Below, in pieces: positions 28,649 through 34,026 of a DNA stretch of 34,026 nt (its first letter is position 1; each line of letters opens with the position of its first letter). A model generated the notes under the pieces. It had not been told where the DNA came from, searched no databases, and was given only the letters and a program-made list of their open reading frames with translations. Origin of the DNA: Candidatus Aenigmatarchaeota archaeon. Lineage in GTDB: Archaea > Aenigmatarchaeota > Aenigmatarchaeia > QMZP01. Where the stretch lies: the NCBI GenBank assembly GCA_026397335.1, contig JAPLVB010000016.1:1-34026 (forward strand). Direction: 5' to 3'. Both the position numbers and the translations under genes were made by a program.

Positions 28649-28746
28649 AGCCCTCGGGCTATGCCTAGGGGTTTTTAAACCAGAACCCTAAAAAAAGGGT
28701 ATTACTGGGGCGCGAGCCCTGGTTTGTTCAAAAAATAGGTGATTGA
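28649..28746 (+). promoter_or_regulatory. Structured aEF1A leader with a five-codon uORF
   Basis: Elements: AGCC-CTCG-GGCT (28649-28660). A closing helix AAACCA (28677-28682) / TGGTTT (28720-28725) encloses ACCCT-N6-AGGGT (28685-28700) and GGGC-GCGA-GCCC (28708-28719, a GNRA tetraloop), i.e. a three-way junction. ACCCT can instead pair with AGGGGTT upstream (28667-28673). ATG CCT AGG GGT TTT TAA at 28661-28678 is a possible uORF overlapping that alternative helix. AGGTGAT (28737-28743) precedes the gene start. Confidence 0.5.
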
Positions 28747-30018
28747 ATGGCAGAAAAACCGCATATCAATATAATAACTTCGGGTCACGTGGACCACGGA
28801 AAGTCTACGCTGATCGGGAGGTTGCTCTTCGACTCTGGCTCCATTCCGGAGCAGGAGATGAGGAAACTGAAAGAGAAGGCTAAAGAGCTGAAAAAAGAGA
28901 CTTTTGAGTTTGCCTTCGTGATGGACAATCTAAAAGAGGAACGGGAGAGAGGTCTCACTATCGACCTTATGTACAAGGGGTTCGACACGCACAAGTATTA
29001 CTTCACAATAATCGACTGCCCCGGACACAGGGACTTCATCAAGAACATGATAACAGGCGCATCACAGGCAGACGCAGCGATACTTGTGGTCTCAGCAAAG
29101 GACGGCATCCAGGATCAGACAAAGGAGCACGTATACCTTTCCAAGGTCCTCGGAATCAACCAGCTGATAGTGGCTGTAAACAAGATGGATGCAGTGAACT
29201 ATGACGAGCACAAGTTCAAGGAAGTGAAGGATTCCGTTTCGAAACTGTTGCAGTCAGTGGGGTACAAGACAGAGAAAATCCTTTTCGTCCCGGTTTCAGC
29301 ATACGTTGGAGACAACGTTGTGAAGAAATCTGACAAGATGCACTGGTACAAGGGACCGACACTTGTGGAGGCGCTTGACCAGGGTATTGAGGCTCCTGAG
29401 AAGCCGGTAGACAAGCCTCTCAGGCTTCCTGTGCAGGACGTATATTCCATCACAGGAATCGGAACAGTGCCTGTCGGAAGGGTGGAGACAGGAGTAATAA
29501 AGCCGAACGACAAGATAATCTTCGAGCCGAGCGGGGTCACAGCCGAGGTGAAGAGCATTGAGATGCACCACAAGCAGCTCCCGAAGGCAGAGCCCGGTGA
29601 CAACATAGGATTCAACGTCAGGGGAATCGCGAAAACCCAGATAAAGAGCGGAGATGTTGTTGGACATCCTGACAATCCTCCAACAGTGGTCAAGGAGTTC
29701 ACGGGACAGATAATTGTCCTGCAGCACCCGACTGTTATAACAAAGGGTTACACGCCTGTGTTCCACATGCACACAGCTCATGTGGCATGCAAGATTATAG
29801 ATATTGTGAAGAAATTAGACCCGAAGACAGGTGCAACGCTTGAAGAGCATCCAGACATGCTGAAGGCAGGAGATGCTGCGATAATCAAGGTCCAGCCAAC
29901 TCAGCCTGTTGTGCTTGAGAAGCAGTCAGACTTCCCGCAGCTTGCAAAGTTCGCAATAAGGGACATGGGCAAGACCATTGCTGCAGGCGTTGTGATAGAC
30001 CTAGTAAAGGCAAAGTGA
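28747..30018 (+). CDS. tuf: Translation elongation factor 1-alpha (aEF1A)
   Basis: A 423-residue translational GTPase. G1 GHVDHGKST (residues 13-21), switch region [21 protein letters not shown]3 [13 protein letters not shown]4 NKMD (about 146) and domains 2/3 ([40 protein letters not shown]). It delivers aminoacyl-tRNA to the ribosome. The length is near the usual 430. It is not in the uS12-uS7 operon, but alone with its own promoter and structured leader. Confidence 0.97.
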   Translation: MAEKPHINIITSGHVDHGKSTLIGRLLFDSGSIPEQEMRKLKEKAKELKKETFEFAFVMDNLKEERERGLTIDLMYKGFDTHKYYFTIIDCPGHRDFIKNMITGASQADAAILVVSAKDGIQDQTKEHVYLSKVLGINQLIVAVNKMDAVNYDEHKFKEVKDSVSKLLQSVGYKTEKILFVPVSAYVGDNVVKKSDKMHWYKGPTLVEALDQGIEAPEKPVDKPLRLPVQDVYSITGIGTVPVGRVETGVIKPNDKIIFEPSGVTAEVKSIEMHHKQLPKAEPGDNIGFNVRGIAKTQIKSGDVVGHPDNPPTVVKEFTGQIIVLQHPTVITKGYTPVFHMHTAHVACKIIDIVKKLDPKTGATLEEHPDMLKAGDAAIIKVQPTQPVVLEKQSDFPQLAKFAIRDMGKTIAAGVVIDLVKAK

Positions 30019-30027
30019 TTTGAGATA

Positions 30028-30049
30028 GAAGGTGTCTCTTGACACCTTC
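30028..30049 (+). repeat. GAAG/CTTC hairpin 3' of aEF1A
   Basis: 9-bp arms GAAGGTGTC/GACACCTTC, loop TCTT, 10 nt after the stop, followed by a T-rich tract. The arms are identical to those of the inner hairpin of tRNA-Leu intron 1. Confidence 0.75.
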
Positions 30050-30082
30050 ATTCTTTAATCCTTTCCCTTTCTTCTTCCCTTT

Positions 30083-30577
30083 TTATTTTGGCATTCTTAC
30101 AGGCTGGGACACCGACCAGAAAAATTCCTCGTTTCTCCTGTAAAACGACTCTTCAGAATACTCTTTGGCTTTATCAAACCTTTCGTATTCCTTGCCAATT
30201 TCAATGTATGGCAGAAGTTGAGGAAGACCGAACTCCTTTTTCATCAGTCTTACAGCAGCACACCAATCCTCGTTATAGCACTGTATTTTTTTATTGACGC
30301 TTTCTATCTCATCAAAAGCCTGGGTAACTGGCCCTTCATTATACTTAAAACCGTAGCCTCTTGTTTTGCACCCTGCGCCAAAAACATTTATCAACCGTTT
30401 CACAAGACTTTCCATTTTGCTGTGGTGTGTTTCAGCCAAGAATATGTTTCTGTTTACCTCATTCACTAGAGGGTGGAGGATTTTGTACCATAGAACATTC
30501 TCGGCATCGCGGCATTTTGTGTAAATGCGTGCCTCTTGGTCAGGCGTATAAAAAGATAGCTGCGTTCCGGATTCCAT
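30083..30577 (-). CDS. Hypothetical protein
   Basis: A 164-residue soluble, mainly helical protein (start MESGTQLSFYTPDQEARIYT). It has several Cys (TKCRDAENVLWYK; GAGCKTRGYGFKYNEG; CYNEDWCAAVRLM) and ends in a Glu/Tyr/Phe-rich helix plus VSQPVRMPK. No family recognised. It is convergent with aEF1A and A/T-richer than that gene. Confidence 0.55.
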   Translation of the reverse strand: MESGTQLSFYTPDQEARIYTKCRDAENVLWYKILHPLVNEVNRNIFLAETHHSKMESLVKRLINVFGAGCKTRGYGFKYNEGPVTQAFDEIESVNKKIQCYNEDWCAAVRLMKKEFGLPQLLPYIEIGKEYERFDKAKEYSEESFYRRNEEFFWSVSQPVRMPK

Positions 30578-30601
30578 GCCACCACCACTAAGGAGTTACT
30601 A

Positions 30602-30844
30602 TTATACAATATTTGTATGAGAAGGAATAAATACTTTTCTTTCAGGGGAAAACCCGAAAAACAGCGCGGACAGCGCAAAGAACATGTGTATGAAGCCGAA
30701 AAGTATCGTGAACTTGCCTATTTTCATATGGTATTTCATAAGCTTGGGCTGCCTGAAAACAGGCGAAGATATAGCTGAGATGAGGAAAAAGATACCCAAT
30801 GTAAGGCCTGTTACTTGAAACCATTGGTATTCAAAAAGCGGCAT
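30602..30844 (-). CDS. Small two-helix membrane protein next to a cupredoxin
   Basis: An 80-residue protein with helices around residues 9-27 (FQVTGLTLGIFFLISAIS) and 45-64 (FTILFGFIHMFFALSALFFG), and His residues at helix ends (KYHMKIGK; GFIHMF). It begins 1 nt after the stop of the cupredoxin gene upstream on the same strand, so the two are probably co-transcribed. The function is unknown; a membrane partner of the copper protein is a guess. Confidence 0.6.
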   Translation of the reverse strand: MPLFEYQWFQVTGLTLGIFFLISAISSPVFRQPKLMKYHMKIGKFTILFGFIHMFFALSALFFGFSPERKVFIPSHTNIV

Positions 30845-30845
30845 A

Positions 30846-31211
30846 TTAACCCTCCGTAACGATAGCGGTTCCCTTCATGGTCGGGTGCAGGTGGCAGTGG
30901 TATCCCCATGTGCCCACCTTGTCAGAGGTGAATGTATAGCTCTGCCCATTTTGGAGCGCAGGAGAAAGCAATCCAGGCAGGTCCGTATGGGTGGGATGCG
31001 GGTCTGAAGCAATCTGGTGCGGGACAGAATCCTCATTTGTCCATGTGACAGTCTCACCTTTCTTGATTGTTATGGTCTGGGGGATGAAAGCGAATCCGCT
31101 TATCCTTACCACATTCCCTGTCTGGTTTCCGGGAGGTGGGTTGTTTCCTCCGGACTGAGTGCAGCCTGCCACCAGCAAAACCCCAATCAGTAGCACGAAA
31201 AGGAATTTCAT
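30846..31211 (-). CDS. Cupredoxin (plastocyanin-like) lipoprotein
   Basis: 121 residues from the ATG at 31211, chosen because a TTTTTAAATC TATA element is centred ~25 nt upstream. A signal peptide ends in the lipobox LLVAGC, followed by a Gly/Asn/Pro linker and a cupredoxin domain (ISGFAFIPQTITIKKGETVT). Type 1 copper ligands are visible: His in VPHQIA and Cys-His-Met in YHCHLHPTMKG. It is an extracellular, membrane-tethered one-electron carrier or copper binder. It is in an operon with a small membrane protein. Confidence 0.88.
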   Translation of the reverse strand: MKFLFVLLIGVLLVAGCTQSGGNNPPPGNQTGNVVRISGFAFIPQTITIKKGETVTWTNEDSVPHQIASDPHPTHTDLPGLLSPALQNGQSYTFTSDKVGTWGYHCHLHPTMKGTAIVTEG

Positions 31212-31247
31212 ATGGTTATTTTTCAATCGGGATTTAAAAACAAAATA

Positions 31248-31631
31248 TTATTTTTGCTTCAGCTGCTCTTTCAGGTTTTTTATCTCTTTTTTCAGTTCGA
31301 TCATCCTGAGCTCTCTTCCGACTGCATGCTTGGTAAACCTTTTCAGGTCCTGGAGCTCCTTTTCCATTCCCTTTATTTTTTTCTGCATTTCTTCCTTGTT
31401 TTTCGATGCGTTCTCATACATCTTTCTGTAAGTCTCAGAGGCTTTTTCAGCATCTCTCAAGGCCATTGAATTAACCTTCACAGTCAATGTTACAATCAAG
31501 GCCCCTGCAAGGAAAAAAGAACCAAAGACCAACTTGGAAAAATACTCTTCTATGGGAATGGATACGTATCCAAAAAATGTCAAACTTGTCACGAAAAATA
31601 TCATGAGAATAAATAATGCTACAAATTTCAT
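31248..31631 (-). CDS. Two-helix membrane protein with a C-terminal coiled coil
   Basis: 127 residues from the ATG at 31631 (MKFVALFILMIFFVTSLTFF). A TATAAAA element on the minus strand (about 31687-31693) fits this start with a ~30-nt leader; longer starts would run into the tRNA-Ser gene. Two membrane helices (residues ~3-22 and 33-55) are followed by ~65 residues of coiled coil (YRKMYENASKNKEEMQKKIK, MEKELQDLKRFTKHAVGREL, ending LKEQLKQK). No family recognised; probably a membrane-anchored scaffold. Confidence 0.6.
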   Translation of the reverse strand: MKFVALFILMIFFVTSLTFFGYVSIPIEEYFSKLVFGSFFLAGALIVTLTVKVNSMALRDAEKASETYRKMYENASKNKEEMQKKIKGMEKELQDLKRFTKHAVGRELRMIELKKEIKNLKEQLKQK

Positions 31632-31784
31632 TGAAAACTTCCAAGTAGAAGGGATTTTTCTTTCTTTCAATTCTGAGAGTGTTTTATACTCTGATAAAAT
31701 GAGTAACCAGTGATGCACATTCCCAAAAGTATGAGGACTATATCTATCATTAAGAACATTTTGCATGTTTCTGGAATAAATACA

Positions 31785-31924
31785 CGCTGGGAGAGGGATT
31801 CGAACCCCCAAGCCCGTGAGGGCACAAGCTATCTAATCAGGTTTTGCTCACCCGCTTTTGATGAAGGCGGGAGCCTCGAAAAGCGGGTTTCCAGGCTTGC
31901 GCGTTGCCATTCCGCCATCCCAGC
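31785..31924 (-). tRNA. tRNA-Ser(GGA) with a 58-nt intron at 37/38
   Basis: Exon 1 31924-31889, intron 31888-31831, exon 2 31830-31785. The 82-nt spliced tRNA has acceptor GCTGGGA/TCCCAGC, discriminator G (serine identity), D stem GCG/CGC, anticodon stem CAAGC/GCTTG, anticodon GGA, long variable arm GCCC-TCAC-GGGC, T stem GGGGG/CCCTC (one G-T pair) and T loop TTCGAAT. Bulges AA^A and AT^A with a central helix CTGG/TTAG (two G-T pairs) give a relaxed bulge-helix-bulge; the intron has a 9-bp CCCGCTTTT/AAAAGCGGG helix. CCA is not encoded. Confidence 0.88.
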
Positions 31925-31938
31925 AGCACTGCTCGATT

Positions 31939-31959
31939 GAAGTCGGCAAAGCCGACTTC
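31939..31959. repeat. GAAG/CTTC hairpin between a zinc-finger gene and tRNA-Ser
   Basis: 9-bp arms GAAGTCGGC/GCCGACTTC, loop AAA. It lies 25 nt after the stop of the minus-strand zinc-finger gene and 14 nt before the tRNA-Ser 5' end. It differs from the 23504 copy by a compensated T-A to C-G pair. Confidence 0.75.
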
Positions 31960-31984
31960 GGCCTCATTTTCGCATGCAGCCAGT

Positions 31985-32170
31985 TCATTTCTTGGCTTGG
32001 ATTCTTGGTACTTTATGAATATCGCGCCTTTTAAACTTGATAGAGCACAGGTCACACATTCCTGACTGTATATCAAAACAGGCCGCACACACAATAGAAC
32101 CACAAATGCGGCATGTATAGGCAGGCTTGGCAACTGCTCCGCAAACAGCGCAAAGTGCAGGAACTTGCAT
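31985..32170 (-). CDS. Cysteine-rich zinc-finger protein
   Basis: A 61-residue protein with four cysteine pairs: CAVC, CRIC, CAAC and CDLC, spaced like a B-box/HIT-type double zinc finger (LCAVCGAVAKPAYTCRICGS; VCAACFDIQSGMCDLC), then a basic tail (KFKRRDIHKVPRIQAKK). Probably nucleic-acid or protein binding. No specific family assigned. Confidence 0.7.
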   Translation of the reverse strand: MQVPALCAVCGAVAKPAYTCRICGSIVCAACFDIQSGMCDLCSIKFKRRDIHKVPRIQAKK

Positions 32171-32287
32171 ATTTTCACCTATAATCGCAGAGACAAGGGA
32201 GTTCCCACTTCCATGCCTCTACCGAACTACTCCATTAATCATTTGCAGATTAACTATGTAAATCCATTTCTTGGAGTAAGCCCTAGA

Positions 32288-32307
32288 CCTTCTTTCGGGA
32301 AAGAAGG
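32288..32307 (+). repeat. Hairpin upstream of the DHH phosphoesterase gene
   Basis: 8-bp arms CCTTCTTT/AAAGAAGG with loop CGGG, directly upstream of the TATA element at 32315-32324 (gatatataat), which is centred ~30 nt before the ATG at 32350. The rest of the 32171-32349 gap shows nothing else convincing. Confidence 0.5.
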
Positions 32308-32349
32308 AATTGGGGATATATAATATTTGGGGCCCAATAATAAAGGATT

Positions 32350-33300
32350 ATGAAAACCATGATTCTCACCCATGCGGACTGCGATGGCATCTGTGCTGGA
32401 GCGGTTGCGCTTGCAAGATTCCCTGGAGCAGGAGTGTTTTTTACAAAGCCGGTATCAGTCTGCGATGACCTGAGAAACACAGAAGCCGAGAGGATAATAA
32501 TAGCGGACATAGCGGTAAACAAGACCGAGCAGCAGAGGTTCATGCAGACAGTTGAAGGGAACCGGGCCAAGATAATGTACTTTGACCATCACCCACTTCA
32601 GAAGGAGACGGAAAAACGTCTGCCAGGCATGCTGGAGATTTTTGTCCATGACGAGAAGTCCAGCGCTTCAGAGCTTGTCTACAGGCACTTCCAGAAGGAG
32701 CTTCCAAAGGAGATGATATGGCCGGCCTTATACGGGGCGATAGGCGATTATGCCGAAGACACGGATTTCGTGAGGAAAAACATAACCAACTGGGACAAGC
32801 GCGCGATCAACTTCGAGGTGTGCACAATCTCGCTCGGGACGAAGAATGACGAGTTCAGCAGCTATGATGCAAAGAGGAACATAGTGAGGACTTTGGCGGA
32901 GGGAAGAAACCCCTCGGACATAGAGGGGCTTGTGAAAAGCGCCAAGGAGGCTGTAAAAAGGGAATTCGACCTATACCGCATTGTAAAGAGAAGGGCCAAA
33001 ACACTGGGGAAGATAGGCTACATAACGAATACTCCTTCTTTCGGATTCCGCGGGCCTGCTGCCCTGTTCGCCGCTACTGCAACAGGGAAGCCTGTGGGGA
33101 TTTGCATGTACAAGCGCGAGAGATACCTGGACGTGACCATACGCGCAAGGGAGCCGGGAATTGCGCTTAACAAGCTTGCGGAAGCAGCCTCTGAATCCGT
33201 GAAAGGGTCAGGCGGCGGCCACGAGAACGCGGCAGGAGCCAAGATACCTTTCGGAACGTTTGAGCAGTTCCTCAAGAAGATGAACGAGATGATAAAATAA
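32350..33300 (+). CDS. DHH/DHHA1 family phosphoesterase (RecJ-like)
   Basis: A 316-residue protein with DHH-superfamily motifs: I THADCDG (residues 7-13), II IIADIAV, III YFDHHPLQ (DHH), IV GAIGDYAEDTD, and a C-terminal DHHA1 domain ending GSGGGHENAAGAKIPFG. Members hydrolyse phosphodiesters: RecJ-like exonuclease, oligoribonuclease or cyclic-dinucleotide phosphodiesterase. In archaea such proteins include GINS-associated nucleases; the compact size leaves the substrate open. The TATA spacing suggests a leaderless mRNA. Confidence 0.9.
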   Translation: MKTMILTHADCDGICAGAVALARFPGAGVFFTKPVSVCDDLRNTEAERIIIADIAVNKTEQQRFMQTVEGNRAKIMYFDHHPLQKETEKRLPGMLEIFVHDEKSSASELVYRHFQKELPKEMIWPALYGAIGDYAEDTDFVRKNITNWDKRAINFEVCTISLGTKNDEFSSYDAKRNIVRTLAEGRNPSDIEGLVKSAKEAVKREFDLYRIVKRRAKTLGKIGYITNTPSFGFRGPAALFAATATGKPVGICMYKRERYLDVTIRAREPGIALNKLAEAASESVKGSGGGHENAAGAKIPFGTFEQFLKKMNEMIK

Positions 33301-33311
33301 AAAATCCCAGC

Positions 33312-33977
33312 CTAAATTATCTCCACCATATTATTCGGGATGAACTCGTGCAGCATGTCTTCCTTGATTTTTTCTATCTGGTTTCTGTAACGGTCCCCCG
33401 CTTTCAGGAATATTTTGTTCTTTACCGTGGTGGCGATTTCAGGAACGTTCTTCATCCCGGGTTTCAGGGTCACGTAAAAATGCGCGTTATGCCTTATTGC
33501 GGAGGCAGGAGCGCACACAACCTTCGGGATCTTCTCTCCCTGAATAAGCTTGACCCCAATAGAGAGGCGCACATCCACATTCTTGTAGACATCCCTTTTC
33601 CCATAGATTATGAAAGAAGCTGAGCCGAACGCTTTCGAAGGGTCTGAGGACCTCTTTATCTGCGAGCGTACGGTGAAGTAAACATCCACATGAGTGATAT
33701 TCCTGTTCCAGGCCTCTGAGTTGGCGGCCGCAAATTCAGCAGCCTCCCTTTTTGTCTGCTCATCAATCTGGCCCTTGTAAGGTTTCACCAGAACGAAGCG
33801 CGAGTTGGGAATGTCCGCATAGAAAACCAGGTCATTCGGTTCCCCGTACCTCTCGAGAAGCAGCATGTTCTCGCTTGCTGTCCTTGCGCAGGCGACCTTG
33901 AACCCTTCCGTGGATTCGAACCACCTGAAGTTCTCGTACCATTCATTAACTTCAATCCTCTCGAATTTCTTTTCCAT
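33312..33977 (-). CDS. Hypothetical protein
   Basis: 221 residues from the ATG at 33977 (MEKKFERIEVNEWYENFRWF), chosen because a TATA element (aaatatttaat, 33998-34008) is centred 26 nt upstream; an ATG at 34025 lies upstream of that promoter. It is soluble and mixed alpha/beta (LVFYADIPNSRFVLVKPYKG; HVDVYFTVRSQIKRSSD; DVRLSIGVKLIQGEKIPKVV). No family recognised. It is convergent with the DHH gene, 11 nt apart. Confidence 0.6.
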   Translation of the reverse strand: MEKKFERIEVNEWYENFRWFESTEGFKVACARTASENMLLLERYGEPNDLVFYADIPNSRFVLVKPYKGQIDEQTKREAAEFAAANSEAWNRNITHVDVYFTVRSQIKRSSDPSKAFGSASFIIYGKRDVYKNVDVRLSIGVKLIQGEKIPKVVCAPASAIRHNAHFYVTLKPGMKNVPEIATTVKNKIFLKAGDRYRNQIEKIKEDMLHEFIPNNMVEII

Positions 33978-34026
33978 AGCAGAATATTGCACAAGCAAAT
34001 ATTTAATGGTGATGTCTTCATTCATT

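Noticed and set aside
1..34026. CRISPR array, insertion sequence or prophage
   Set aside because: No regularly spaced repeats, transposase, integrase or phage structural genes were seen; the dispersed hairpins are too short and too varied to be CRISPR repeats.

Overview
This window is from an archaeon. It encodes a TATA-binding protein, an LSm protein, archaeal/eukaryotic-type ribosomal proteins (eS8, eL37, eS6) beside uS12 and uS7, aEF1A, a Rad50-like ATPase with an RPA-like protein, a PINc-KH ATPase and a histone-fold-like protein. The two tRNA genes carry bulge-helix-bulge introns, and many genes start about 25 nt downstream of a TATA box, which suggests leaderless mRNAs. Gene density, small proteins and many unrecognised short genes would fit a small-genome (DPANN-like) lineage, but I cannot place it firmly.

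Layout. 1-395: partial unknown gene. 580-3764: ferredoxin, cysteine desulfurase, DUF1858 CxxC protein, PQ-loop membrane protein and IscU scaffold in a tight Fe-S/sulfur cluster, followed by a ZIP metal transporter split by a frameshift. 3813-8345: a membrane-anchored winged-helix regulator, a small zinc-ribbon protein and a MacB/FtsX-type ABC system (membrane protein, ATPase, frameshifted CARDB/COG1361 protein, permease); the regulator and the ABC operon share a 20-bp palindrome just upstream of their TATA boxes. 8393-12715: eS8, LSm-eL37, TBP, a gene-free hairpin-rich stretch and the PINc-ATPase-KH protein. 12784-14466: small unknown genes and two subunits of a group 4 membrane-bound hydrogenase-like complex. 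14666-16622: uS12, uS7 and a MazG-PEP-mobile-domain fusion. 16705-21039 (mostly minus): RPA-like protein, Rad50, a coupled zinc-ribbon gene with an in-frame TGA, two zinc-finger proteins and eS6 with an in-frame TAG. 21132-25374: site-2 protease, histone-fold-like protein, a doubly interrupted tRNA-Leu, a MrpD/NuoL-type antiporter subunit and a small unknown gene. 25375-30018: PHP phosphoesterase, two tandem cis-prenyltransferases, small genes and aEF1A with a structured leader. 30083-33977: unknown genes, a cupredoxin lipoprotein, a coiled-coil membrane protein, an intron-containing tRNA-Ser, a zinc finger, a DHH phosphoesterase and an unknown protein.

The most unusual features are: (1) a family of perfect hairpins with constant GAAG/CTTC ends and a variable, compensated core, mostly 0-30 nt after stop codons but also inside a tRNA intron; (2) a tRNA-Leu interrupted twice (37/38 and 59/60) whose spliced anticodon reads AAG; (3) the shared operator of the membrane-bound regulator and the ABC exporter; (4) a roughly 97-nt folded leader with alternative pairings and a five-codon uORF before aEF1A; (5) four interrupted genes (two frameshifts, one TAG in eS6, one TGA), which are either assembly errors, decay or recoding.
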